Source of the DNA: Marinobacter sp.
GTDB lineage: Bacteria > Pseudomonadota > Gammaproteobacteria > Pseudomonadales > Oleiphilaceae
Assembly: GCA_018402255.1 (NCBI GenBank)
Contig: JAGYIS010000002.1
Location: 1-64,000, forward strand
Reading direction: 5' to 3'
Length of the DNA: 64,000 bases
Shown: one piece after another, positions 1 through 9,286 of the stretch
Position numbering within the stretch: the stretch's first letter is position 1
Layout of the letters: the number at the start of each line of letters is the position of its first letter
The notes under the pieces: model-generated
Told to the model about the DNA's origin: nothing
Database searches by the model: none
The model's input: the letters and a program-made list of their open reading frames with translations, nothing else
Program-made: the position numbers and the translations under genes

Positions 1-1730
1 GGGGGTCCAGGAAAGATTTACCGTGCCTGTGGATGTGGTGTCGGTCGGGGGAGGGCTGGTCACCGGGGCGTTCGGCTCTGACACCGTTTCAAGGGTGTAA
101 GGGTGGAGGCCAGATTGGTAAGCCTGCAGGACCGTAACACCGCTGTTGTTGAACACTCTGTCGGCCGTCGGCTGCAACAAGGGCAGGCCGTAGTTGAGCT
201 TGTACAGATCGGTTATGCCGTCGTTCAGGCTACTCTCACTGGCGGGGCTGTCCAGGGCCAGGCTCTGTATCACATTATTGGTATTCAGGGCCGTGCCGGT
301 AGTGGCGTCGGTAATAACCAGTCGCGCTGACGCGCCCCAGCCAAACTCGAAGTATTCCATGGTGACGGCGACCGGTGTTTCTGCAGGCAAACTGGTACTC
401 GTTGTGTAGGTGGTGGGTGACTGGTTCTTCCATTGATCAATGGCCAGCGATCCGTCCAGGTACAGTCTGACACCATCGTCGGTTGTTGTGGCGAAGGTGT
501 ATTCCCTTGTGCCGGAAGAATGCGGTGGTGTAAACCAGCCTTGCCAGCGAATGCTGAAACGGTCTGCCGGGATGGCCGGTGCAGGGCTGCCATTGCCCCA
601 GTTAAAGTTGATTTCAGGATCCCTCTGCCGATAGACCAGGTTGTTGAATTCGGTGCCGGTAAAGTACTGGCCGACGAATCCAGCTTCATAACGAATTTCC
701 GGTGCAGGGAAGTCGTCGGCGTCAAGGGGTTGGTGCCAGCCAGATATTCTTGCAGCACGGTGAACCCATCGCCATCCAGATCAACGTTTGCATCGGTTGG
801 GTCGGTAGGGTCAAGGCCGTAGGCATACTCGTATCCATCAGGCATCCCATCGCCGTCTGTATCTGCCAGGCTCGGATCAGTTCTTGCCCAGAATTCGTCG
901 AGGGCGGTCAGCAGGTCACCGTCGCTGTCAGACACCGCGTCACGGGGATCGGAGGGATCCAATCCGTAATAGGTTTCCCAGTTGTCGTAGAGGCCATCGC
1001 CATCTTCATCCAAAGGGGGATACTGTGCGTTGTAGCTGAGCGCTTTCTCACCGTCAAAGAAGCCGATCCTGTAGCCAAGTTCATAAGCTTCTTCGGTGGT
1101 CAGCTCTGGTTGGGAGCCCGGTGTTTTGCGAGCAAAGCTGTGCAAGTAGGGGCCGTCGATCACCTGTTGGCTCAGCCCGGGACCGGACCATGCCACGGTA
1201 AAATGATCGTCCCATCCGCCTTCCTTATGACGAAGCTCAAAATAGTACTTTTGACCGGCCTCCAGAAAATGGACGCCAGATGTCTGGGAGCTGTAACGGC
1301 TGAAATTGTCCAGAGGGGTCGACATGCTGGAGGCAATGCGGACTATGTCTTCCGGGGCTTGCGATGAGGACAACCAAAGCTGGGTTTCGTCGTCGCCGGC
1401 GATGTAGAAGGTGTATTCACCCGACGCGGGTGGTTCCAGGTAGCCGCGAATCAGCGTGCCATAGTTATTGGCGCGGCTAACGGCTTGTCTGAGCTGGTTG
1501 AGCTCTGCGATTTCATCGGGTGTGTCCGGGTACTTTTCGTTGTCCAGCATGCTCTGAACGTTGTTGCCGGGTATACCATCAAAATACCAGACGTCCACTT
1601 TGCCAGGTTCACTGGTTTCCGGTATCGAGGCCGTTGGCGGCAGTTTGTCCAGATCCCGGTATTGCCAACTCTGGCAACCACCAAGAAATACAACCAGAAC
1701 GCCAAGGCCGATAATTTTGGTGGCAGCCAT
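1..1730 (-). CDS. PA14-domain lipoprotein, partial and frameshifted
   Basis: Probable outer-membrane or surface lipoprotein. The start at 1730 is preferred because it gives a short hydrophobic signal ending in lipobox LGGC (Cys about residue 19), with AAGGA about 9 nt upstream. A PA14-like domain follows (about residues 45-205), then Asp/Gly-rich TSP3-type calcium-binding repeats (about 240-330). Near 711-720 the frame breaks: one base is missing in what should read CCGGAC. In the second frame the protein continues without a stop to position 1, with a second PA14 domain (key stretch GQYFTGTEF) and the beginning of a fibronectin III-like segment. It lies downstream of prsT on the same strand, so it may belong to the exosortase/exopolysaccharide locus. 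PA14 suggests glycan binding; the ligand is unknown. The C terminus lies outside the window. Confidence 0.75.
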
Positions 1731-1752
1731 ACTCACTATCCTTGAGTCAGGA

Positions 1753-1773
1753 AACAATACGTAAAGTATTGTT
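1753..1773. promoter_or_regulatory. perfect 8-bp inverted repeat upstream of lipoprotein gene
   Basis: AACAATAC, a 5-bp spacer, then GTATTGTT. The dyad lies 23-43 nt upstream of the lipoprotein ATG. It could be an operator or a 5-prime UTR hairpin; no regulator can be assigned. Confidence 0.4.
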
Positions 1774-1849
1774 GCAGTGAGTAACTGCCGCCACTCTGTC
1801 TTAGGAACGTTTGGCTATGTCACCGCAGCGGTTATAGCGGCGGCGCTTA

Positions 1850-4546
1850 TCATACATCTGCATCCAGCTTTTCAAGTACCCGTCGGGCGTCATCATCGCG
1901 CCCGGCCGCCCGGTAGGCTTCCACCAGATGCATGGCGATTTCCCGGGAGGCAGGATCAAGCTGGTGGGCTTTTTCCAGTACCTCAAGGCTTTGTTGGCGT
2001 TCGCCGGATTCAAACAGTATCCAGCCGTAGGTATCGGCTATGGCGGCGTTGTCTGGCACCAGTTCGTAGGCTTTTCGGGCGGTGTCCATGGCCCGGTCAT
2101 CGCCGGCCTCGTAATAGAGCCAAGCCAGGTTGTTGAGGGCAATCGGGTTGTTTGGCACCAGCGATACCAGCTGTTCGTAACTGGCCTGAGCTTTATCTTG
2201 TTCGCCCTGTTGCTGATACTCCATGGCCAGGCCAAGAAGCAGTGTCGGGTTGCCGGGGAATTGATTCAGGGCGTTTTCAAGGGATTCCCGGGCTGCAGTG
2301 CCTTGTCCGGCATTTCTGAGTGCCCGGGCATGGGCAACGTACAGCTCTGCTGAGGCACGCTTGGTCAGGGCCAGTTGGTAAAGTTCAGCCGCTTGCTGGT
2401 GTTCACCCTCACTCTCGTAATAACTTGCCTCCAGCTGATAGGGTGCGGGGGAGTCCGGGTTGTTTTGTTTGGCGTCTCTGAGTGCGTCTCCAGCTCTGGC
2501 GGTGTTGCCGTTTCGGAACTCAATAGAGGCCACCTTCAAAGCCATACCTTCGTTATCCGGAAACAAAGTGCGGCCCCGGTTCAGAATCTCCAGTGCTCGT
2601 TCATTCTGACCCCGTTGGACCATCTGCGTGGCAATGCCGTCATACACAGTCGCGACAAGCGGTTCTGCTGCTGTTGGCTGGTCTTCCTGCTCACGCTCCA
2701 TGAGCTGGGCGGTCAGTTCATCAGCTTCGGTGGCGTTGTTATCAATCAGTGCAGTCTCAAGCAATATGAGCCTTGGCCCAGCCGCGTCGGGATGTTCTTC
2801 CCGAATAGACCGCATCAACGTGGTTAGCTCTTCTCTGGGAAGGATGTTGGCGATGGCCTGCAGGGCACCGCGGTGATCCGGTCCCAGTTTGACTGCCTGA
2901 GTGTAGTAGTCACGGGCCGTACCGTTGTCATCCCGGGCGCGCGCGAGATTGCCGAGTGCGACCAACGGTGTGGGGTTATCTGGCGCGGCCTTGCGGGCGG
3001 CTTCAAAGTATTGTGTGGCATCGTTCATGCTGCCGATATTGCCGGCCAGATTGCCTCGTGCCAGCAGTGCGTCGACGTTAGCTGGTTCTTTCGTGAGCCA
3101 GTCATCGAGCGTTTTGGTGGCGGCTTCCGGGTTGTCGGACAGCATTTGAGCCTGGCTCAGCATGATTTTGGCCTGGGTGGCCTCGTTGGCGCTCTCGCTG
3201 ATCTGACTGGCCTGATTGATCGCAGTCTGATAATCCTGCCGTTGCATCAGGTAGGCGGCATAACGCAGTCTCAGGTTGCTGTTGTCAGGCTGGATCTCAA
3301 GGGCTTTCTCTATCAGTTGGCGACCACTTTGGTCGTCGCCGCTGGCGAGTGAGGCAATGCCAACCAGGGCAAGAGTCTGTGGATCGCTGTCTTTGTCTGC
3401 CATGTTATCAAGCAGTGACTTCGCCCCCTCGGGATCTCTCATGGATATGCGGGTTGCTGCCAGCAGCTTTCGGACACCCTCTGCATCTTCCATGGCGGCC
3501 AGTGGCTCCAGCAGTTGTGAAGCTTCTTCCGAACGGCCCTGGCGGAACCGTATAATGCCCAGCATCAAAGCACTTTGCTGGTGATTGGGCGCCTGGTTAA
3601 GCACTTCTTGCAGATAGCGTGCAGCCGAATCCAGGTCGCCTTCGTTGTAAGCGGCTGAGGCGGCCTCAAGGTTGCTTTTGATGGTGCCGGGACCGGATTT
3701 GGCGAGAAGTTCCTCATAAACAAAGGCTTCTGCAGATTTACCCTGCTGGCGTAGCACGGTGATCAACGCTGAAATGGTCTGATACTTCCGGTAGGTCATT
3801 ACATCGTACTGGCCGATGGTTTCCAACGCGCGGATATAGTTCTGTTCGGCCTCGGCCCATTGGCCGCGAGAGTGTGCAAACTGGGCTTTCCAAAGCCAAA
3901 CGTCTTCATGTTCGGCATCCATGGCTTCGGCATCGTTTAAAAGTTGCTCGGCAGTGTCGAGGTCTTCTCGGGTTGCCGCGATTCTGGACAGGCCAACAAG
4001 CGCGCTGACGTTGTTAGTGTTGCGATCAACGGCTTCGCGATAGGCTTGTTCGGCTTTGTCGAGGTCGCCACTGGACAGCCAGGCCTGGCCGCGGAGGTTG
4101 TCGGCTTTGAGCGCCTGATCCCTTGATGGCGAACTGACACGATCAAGTGCAGAAATGGCTTCGGCGGTTTTACCTTGAAGGATCTTTGACTCTGCCCGAA
4201 TCAATTCGGCCTGATTCTGTTGGGCCTGGCTGAGGGCGTCGCCCGGTTGATTCTCCAGCAAGCGATCGAGCTGGCGTTCGGCATTGACAGCGTCACCGGC
4301 GGTCAACAGGTTATTGATGATGACAAAGTAGGGATCGGCGCGTTCTGGTTGCAACTCTATGGCGCTACGGGCCTCAATTGTGCTGGCTCTCAGCTCGCCC
4401 TGGCGCTGGAAAAAGCGGGCCTGGTCAATGTGGCTGATATATTGAATGTCATCCTGTGACATGTCGGTCTCGTTACTGCAGCCGGCCAGACCAACTGCGA
4501 TGGCAGCTGAAAGCAGTGACACTCGTACTACGTTATTGAGGTTCAT
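1850..4546 (-). CDS. prsT: PEP-CTERM system TPR-repeat lipoprotein PrsT
   Basis: 898-aa lipoprotein: the signal peptide ends in lipobox LAGC (Cys 23), and the rest is tandem tetratricopeptide repeats rich in Ala, Glu and Gln. Length and repeat pattern match the PrsT family, which accompanies exosortase/PEP-CTERM exopolysaccharide loci and is thought to act as a periplasmic scaffold. The SD region GGAAGGAAAAGG precedes the ATG. The order prsK-prsR-prsT along the minus strand is the usual regulatory flank of these loci. Family assignment is firm; molecular role is inferred. The gap to prsR is about 50 nt, so co-transcription is likely. Confidence 0.88.
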   Translation of the reverse strand: MNLNNVVRVSLLSAAIAVGLAGCSNETDMSQDDIQYISHIDQARFFQRQGELRASTIEARSAIELQPERADPYFVIINNLLTAGDAVNAERQLDRLLENQPGDALSQAQQNQAELIRAESKILQGKTAEAISALDRVSSPSRDQALKADNLRGQAWLSSGDLDKAEQAYREAVDRNTNNVSALVGLSRIAATREDLDTAEQLLNDAEAMDAEHEDVWLWKAQFAHSRGQWAEAEQNYIRALETIGQYDVMTYRKYQTISALITVLRQQGKSAEAFVYEELLAKSGPGTIKSNLEAASAAYNEGDLDSAARYLQEVLNQAPNHQQSALMLGIIRFRQGRSEEASQLLEPLAAMEDAEGVRKLLAATRISMRDPEGAKSLLDNMADKDSDPQTLALVGIASLASGDDQSGRQLIEKALEIQPDNSNLRLRYAAYLMQRQDYQTAINQASQISESANEATQAKIMLSQAQMLSDNPEAATKTLDDWLTKEPANVDALLARGNLAGNIGSMNDATQYFEAARKAAPDNPTPLVALGNLARARDDNGTARDYYTQAVKLGPDHRGALQAIANILPREELTTLMRSIREEHPDAAGPRLILLETALIDNNATEADELTAQLMEREQEDQPTAAEPLVATVYDGIATQMVQRGQNERALEILNRGRTLFPDNEGMALKVASIEFRNGNTARAGDALRDAKQNNPDSPAPYQLEASYYESEGEHQQAAELYQLALTKRASAELYVAHARALRNAGQGTAARESLENALNQFPGNPTLLLGLAMEYQQQGEQDKAQASYEQLVSLVPNNPIALNNLAWLYYEAGDDRAMDTARKAYELVPDNAAIADTYGWILFESGERQQSLEVLEKAHQLDPASREIAMHLVEAYRAAGRDDDARRVLEKLDADV

Positions 4547-4597
4547 GCCCTTTTCCTTCCATTATAGGGGTCTTGTTCTGTATCCATAAACCGGGCT

Positions 4598-5968
4598 TCA
4601 CACGCCGGTGGGCGCAGTGGAGGTTTCGATCCGGTATTTGTCTGTGAGGTTATAAAGCGTAGGCCGGGTAACGCCCAATAATCTGGAGGCCTGCGCCATA
4701 TTGAAATTGCTCGTGGTCAAAGCCTGCAGGATGGCCTTGCGTTCGGCGACTTCACGTACCTGCCTGAGGTTGAGTTGGTAGTCTGTCTCGCAACTGTCGG
4801 CCGGTAACACCAGGTCTTCGGGGGTAATGCGTTTGCCGTCGGCCATAATGATGGCCCGTTTGACTTTGTTGATCATTTCTCGAACATTGCCGGGCCAGGC
4901 GTAGGCGGTGATGGCTTGAACGGCATCTTCGGAGAAGCACAGGTTAGGCCGGTCCAATTGCTTGCCCAGCGTTTTTAACAGTGACTGTGCGATTACCAGG
5001 GCATCGCCGTCGCGCTCTCTGAGGGCAGGGACGTCGAGGGTAATCTCGCTGATGCGGTAATAAAGGTCTTCGCGGAATTCGCCGTGGCCGATCAATTCCT
5101 GAACATTACGATGGGTGGCACACACCACGCGCACATCGACGGGAATCGGCTTTACCGAGCCGACACGATCAACCAATCGCTCTTGCAGAAACCGGAGTAA
5201 CTTCGCCTGCAGAGCCATGGGCATGTCGCCAATCTCATCCAGGAACAGGGTGCCGCCGTTGGCGCTTTCGATTTTGCCTTTCTTGGCCTGGGTGGCGCCG
5301 GTGAAGGAGCCTTTTTCAAAACCGAAGAGTTCGCTTTCAAGCAGGTTTTCGGGGATGGCGGCACAGTTGATTGCGGCGAATGGCTTGTCGGCCCTGTGGC
5401 TGAGGTCGTGCAGGGCCCGGGCAAGTAACTCTTTGCCAGTACCGGTCTCTCCGGTGATCAGAGTGGTGACATCGGTGGGTGCGACCTTTTCAATGGTACG
5501 GCAGATGGTAAGCATCTCAGGGCTCGCTGCGACTATGCCCTTAATGCTGGTGCCGTTGCCCTGACTGGCCAGTTCACGATTTTCCTGTTCCAGTTCAGCC
5601 AGACGGAAGGCCCGGTTGACCACAAAGGTGAGAATGTCTGCATCCAGCGGTTTCTGGTAGAAATCGGATGCACCCATTCCAATGGCTTTGACGGCGTTTT
5701 CCTTGTCTTCACGGCCAGTAACGACGATCACTTTGGTCATCGGCGCCAGGCGTAGAATGTCTTCCAGCAGGGCAAAGCCCTCAGTGGCGCCGCCGGGGTC
5801 TGGTGGCAGGCCCAGATCCAGGGTGACGACCTGAGGCTCCATTCGTCGAAGGGCGGTCAGGGCAGATTCCCGGTCGGATGCAACAGCGACTTCAATGCCA
5901 TCGCTGAAACACCATCTCATCTGGCTTTGAAGGCCTGGATCATCCTCTACAATCAGTAGCTGCTTCAC
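4598..5968 (-). CDS. prsR: PEP-CTERM-box response regulator PrsR (sigma-54 activator)
   Basis: NtrC-type activator of 456 aa. A receiver domain with phospho-acceptor Asp about 51 (TLDLGLPP) is followed by an AAA+ sigma-54 interaction domain with Walker A GETGTGKE near residue 170 and a GSFTGA loop in place of the usual GAFTGA. A Fis-type helix-turn-helix (SRLLGVTRPTLYNL) ends the protein. The GTG at 5968 is chosen because the receiver domain begins immediately with KQLLIVEDD; AAAGGA lies 12 nt upstream, a somewhat long spacing. PrsR is predicted to be phosphorylated by the adjacent PrsK and to activate RpoN-dependent exopolysaccharide and PEP-CTERM genes. Confidence 0.92.
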   Translation of the reverse strand: MKQLLIVEDDPGLQSQMRWCFSDGIEVAVASDRESALTALRRMEPQVVTLDLGLPPDPGGATEGFALLEDILRLAPMTKVIVVTGREDKENAVKAIGMGASDFYQKPLDADILTFVVNRAFRLAELEQENRELASQGNGTSIKGIVAASPEMLTICRTIEKVAPTDVTTLITGETGTGKELLARALHDLSHRADKPFAAINCAAIPENLLESELFGFEKGSFTGATQAKKGKIESANGGTLFLDEIGDMPMALQAKLLRFLQERLVDRVGSVKPIPVDVRVVCATHRNVQELIGHGEFREDLYYRISEITLDVPALRERDGDALVIAQSLLKTLGKQLDRPNLCFSEDAVQAITAYAWPGNVREMINKVKRAIIMADGKRITPEDLVLPADSCETDYQLNLRQVREVAERKAILQALTTSNFNMAQASRLLGVTRPTLYNLTDKYRIETSTAPTGV

Positions 5969-6103
5969 GACAACATTCAGTCCTTTGGTCAGTGAGCTCT
6001 GGTTCACCGGTCTTCGCTGAACCGGCATTTTCCATAGTTACGATTCTTAACTTAACATTGACACTTTGCAATGATGAATCCAAAAAATTGCTGAGCGTGT
6101 CAT

Positions 6104-8239
6104 TTAGTTGACGAATTTCTGTGGCGTCGGCGTCTCGTTTACTGGCACGAAAGGACCACTGATCGGTTTAACCCTGTCTGCGTCCGACAATGGGATCCGA
6201 ACCGAGAAGCAGGAGCCCACGCCGGGTTCGCTGGTGACGTCTATGCTGCCACCCAGTTCCTGAATGTATTCCCGAGCCTGGTATGCGCCTATGCCCATGC
6301 CGGTCAGGCCTTTGGTGCTTTCAAATGGCTTGAACAACTGACTTCGGATGAAGTCTTCGGTCATGCCGGTGCCGGTGTCCTGGATAAAGATCACAACATT
6401 GCCTCTGGCCGTTTTGAGGTTGATGGATATTTCGCCATTGGCGGGTGTGGCGTCCTGGGCGTTCTGGATCAAGTGTCCCAGCACGCTGCGCAGCTGTTCT
6501 TTATCTGCACATACGCTTATGTTTTCGGGGCTGTCTTTGAGTGTTGGTGCTGGGGCACGGTGGCTGTGATGGTCTATCAACTCACGGATGACCTGGGTAA
6601 GGTTGATCGGGCTTCGCTGTTCTTCCGCAGGGCTGGAGGGTTTGCGGATGTGATCGACCAGGTTGGCCATTTTACGGACGGCATGGTCGGTGGTGGCGAT
6701 CATGTCGTCAATAAATGCTGGGTTGGTCCGGTGTTTGGGGGCGTTTTTGACCAGCAAAGACAACTGTGCGATCAGTGTTTTCAGGTCATGAACCATGAAG
6801 GCGGAAGCTTTACTGACTGCCTCAAATTGCATGGCGCGGGAGAGGCGGTTCTGGGCGTCGGTCTGGGCCAGCAGGTTACAGGTTTGGCGAGCAACAACTT
6901 TGATCAGGTCGAAGTTTTCCCAGTTCAGATCTACCCGGGAATAGGGAGCGCCCACCATAGCAATGCCGTAGAGTTCGTTGCCAAGGTACATGGGGATAAT
7001 GAGCCAGGCGTCGGGCGTGTTGGTGATCGGGTCCGGGATCTCCAGCAGGTTGTAACGAACCGGGTCTGAGCGGTATTCGTTCAGATCAATGATCCATTCA
7101 CGCTCCCGAAAGAATCGGACGATCTCAGCATCTCCGTCAATGACCGTGTATTTCGGTATAGCCACGTTGACACTGGCTTTCAGCAAATAGTCTTTTTGTT
7201 CACCTTGCAGCCAGATGGCTCCGGCGTTGCTTTCTACCAGGCTGGCAAGAATGCGCACGACCCGCTCGGGCAGGGGGGGATCGTTGCTCAGGTTGGCGAG
7301 CTCCCGAGTCATCTTCAGCCATTCTTCCCGATAATCGTATTTATAGTCGAAAAAGTTCTGGCTGATAAACACCATCAGCTTGCCCCGAATCCGCCGGGAC
7401 AGAAGCAGGGTGACCAGAAACGCCAGTGAGATCGAGATGAACAGAACCTGCAGAGCTTCGCCCCAGGCCCCGCCTAACGCCCTGACGTAATACCCGCCAA
7501 TGGCCAGGAACAACAGGTAACCGCCGGCAAACAGGAACGTGCCGACGTGAAAAACTGCGGCGCGGGATAGTTGGAAGTCGACTGGCTGCTTGCGGGTGTT
7601 GATAACGTTGATGGCAAACAGCGGCACTAGCGCTGCATTGACAAAGCCACGGGCATTCCAGAATGAGTCCGCAACCTGGCCAAACAGCAGTGCGTCTGCG
7701 TACATGAAAAAGTCAAAGATGAAGATGGTGGCCACGCCAATGCACAGGTATTTCATGGAGGAGCGGCCAAAGCCGGGCGCATTGCGCCAGATTTGCTCGA
7801 TCAACGACAGTCCAAGCAGTGCCAGGGCAATCTGGCCAATCACTTTGGTTTTGCCATCAAGAAGCGAGAGTTCAAAAATAAACTCAAGGCTGCCGAGTGT
7901 CAGCAGCGTAATTACCAGAGCAAAGATGGAGAGGCCGAGGACTTTTTTGAGCTGGCTGGCGAGTTTGCCCTGCCGAAACGAGTCACGCAGCATGGCGAAA
8001 AGCAGAAGAATCCAGGCAGTGTCGCGGAGTAGTTCCAGCAGGTAGCGGACAAAAAAACCTGGTTGTCCCCAGATACTCTGCGCTACGAGGGTGCTCGCCC
8101 ACAGTGTCGTGACAATGGACGCCAGAAACAGCGCACGATCAATGTCGCGCCGTAGATAACGCGTGGCGATCAGCAAAGACAATACGGCAAACACTGCGGC
8201 CGCTGTGCCGTGGCTGATCACGCTGAGGTCCCTGAGCAT
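6104..8239 (-). CDS. prsK: PEP-CTERM system histidine kinase PrsK
   Basis: 711-aa membrane sensor kinase. The N-terminal 300 residues hold many hydrophobic segments, followed by a GAF-like region (about 320-460), an H-box with VHDLKT near residue 485, an N-box (IQNAQDATP) and a G-box (QDTGTGM). This architecture is that of PrsK, partner of PrsR at exosortase loci. GGAAAG precedes the ATG. The gap to prsR is about 135 nt. The signal sensed is unknown. A perfect dyad sits in its leader at 8261-8285. Confidence 0.9.
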   Translation of the reverse strand: MLRDLSVISHGTAAAVFAVLSLLIATRYLRRDIDRALFLASIVTTLWASTLVAQSIWGQPGFFVRYLLELLRDTAWILLLFAMLRDSFRQGKLASQLKKVLGLSIFALVITLLTLGSLEFIFELSLLDGKTKVIGQIALALLGLSLIEQIWRNAPGFGRSSMKYLCIGVATIFIFDFFMYADALLFGQVADSFWNARGFVNAALVPLFAINVINTRKQPVDFQLSRAAVFHVGTFLFAGGYLLFLAIGGYYVRALGGAWGEALQVLFISISLAFLVTLLLSRRIRGKLMVFISQNFFDYKYDYREEWLKMTRELANLSNDPPLPERVVRILASLVESNAGAIWLQGEQKDYLLKASVNVAIPKYTVIDGDAEIVRFFREREWIIDLNEYRSDPVRYNLLEIPDPITNTPDAWLIIPMYLGNELYGIAMVGAPYSRVDLNWENFDLIKVVARQTCNLLAQTDAQNRLSRAMQFEAVSKASAFMVHDLKTLIAQLSLLVKNAPKHRTNPAFIDDMIATTDHAVRKMANLVDHIRKPSSPAEEQRSPINLTQVIRELIDHHSHRAPAPTLKDSPENISVCADKEQLRSVLGHLIQNAQDATPANGEISINLKTARGNVVIFIQDTGTGMTEDFIRSQLFKPFESTKGLTGMGIGAYQAREYIQELGGSIDVTSEPGVGSCFSVRIPLSDADRVKPISGPFVPVNETPTPQKFVN

Positions 8240-8260
8240 TCGGTCTTTCCTTAAACCTGC

Positions 8261-8285
8261 ATCCTGTACTTATTTTGTACAGGAT
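8261..8285. promoter_or_regulatory. perfect 9-bp inverted repeat in prsK leader
   Basis: ATCCTGTAC, a 7-bp spacer, then GTACAGGAT. It lies 22-46 nt upstream of the prsK start, so it could be an operator or an mRNA hairpin. The CTGT...ACAG spacing is 11, not the 8 expected of a LexA box. Confidence 0.45.
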
Positions 8286-8338
8286 AGCTGCGATCTGCTA
8301 GGTGCGTCTATTGCTATCGCAAAATTCCCGTGAGGGCT

Positions 8339-9286
8339 TCAAACCGGGTTCTTGTTGTTCTGGTAATACCAAAAGATGTCTTTAAGTGGGCGCTTGGGGG
8401 TAAATCCGAACTCCCGCGAGAAGGCGCGGCCATCGATCACCACCGGGTATTTGAAGAACGACAGCAGATAAGGTGGAAAACTGCGCAAGTTGAGTATTTT
8501 TGAAATGGCTTTGGGGATGACCGGAGGCACCGATGGCAGTGGCATTTTTCTGCAGCCGCACAGTTTCAGGGCCTGCTGATAGGCAACCCAATCCTGAGGC
8601 GCTACGTTGAACACGCCCTTGACCGGTTTTTGCCAGGCCAGAACTATTGCGTCTGCCATGTCATCAATATGAATGAACTGCATCATGGGTGAGAATCCAG
8701 CCAGCACCGGCGCCCGTTCGCTGCCAAGTAGCGAACTCATGGAGTTTCTGACGCCGGGGCCAACAATATTGCAGGGGCGCAGGATGGTGATGTTCAGTTC
8801 CGGGTAGCGCCACAAGTAAATATTGGCCAGGTTTTCCAGCTCAACCGAATCCACCAGGTCGGCGCTCAGCCCGGCGCTTTTCAGTGGCGCGGATTCGTCG
8901 ATCAATGCGGGGTTGTACGCCACGGCGCCGTATACATGATAGGTGGAGAGCACGATGACCCTGCGGATGCCGTACTTTTCGGACAGGTCGAGCAGCTTTT
9001 GGGTGCCCAATACGTTGGCGTTGTATCGGCGCATGCGGGTGAGCTGGCTTGACAGGATGCGGCCGAGATGGATAACACCGTCAAACTGATAGCGCCGGAA
9101 CAGATCCTCGAACACCCGTTTGTTGAAATCAATGCAGTAGCTGGGGATGTCATCGCCCAGGTAAACCTGCTCGCGAAAATCGACGGCGACCAGATCACAG
9201 GTCTTTTTCAGGCGATGGATGACTTGTTGGGCCAGGGCGCCAGCTGCACCGGTGACGAGAATATGCGGTCTGCGTTTGGTAGTCAT
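8339..9286 (-). CDS. NAD-dependent epimerase/dehydratase-like SDR protein
   Basis: 315-aa extended short-chain dehydrogenase/reductase. The Rossmann glycine motif TGAAGALAQQ is at residues 13-22, and a typical HLGR and STYHVYG core follows. The usual catalytic YxxxK is not visible where expected; that region reads VDSVELENL. It may therefore be an atypical SDR that binds nucleotide without classical catalysis. The start codon overlaps the acyltransferase stop by one base (TGATG), which indicates translational coupling. Substrate unknown; a lipid or sugar-nucleotide role fits the neighbour but is inference. Confidence 0.75.
   Translation of the reverse strand: MTTKRRPHILVTGAAGALAQQVIHRLKKTCDLVAVDFREQVYLGDDIPSYCIDFNKRVFEDLFRRYQFDGVIHLGRILSSQLTRMRRYNANVLGTQKLLDLSEKYGIRRVIVLSTYHVYGAVAYNPALIDESAPLKSAGLSADLVDSVELENLANIYLWRYPELNITILRPCNIVGPGVRNSMSSLLGSERAPVLAGFSPMMQFIHIDDMADAIVLAWQKPVKGVFNVAPQDWVAYQQALKLCGCRKMPLPSVPPVIPKAISKILNLRSFPPYLLSFFKYPVVIDGRAFSREFGFTPKRPLKDIFWYYQNNKNPV

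Noticed and set aside
8261..8285. LexA box
   Set aside because: CTGT and ACAG are 11 bp apart rather than 8.
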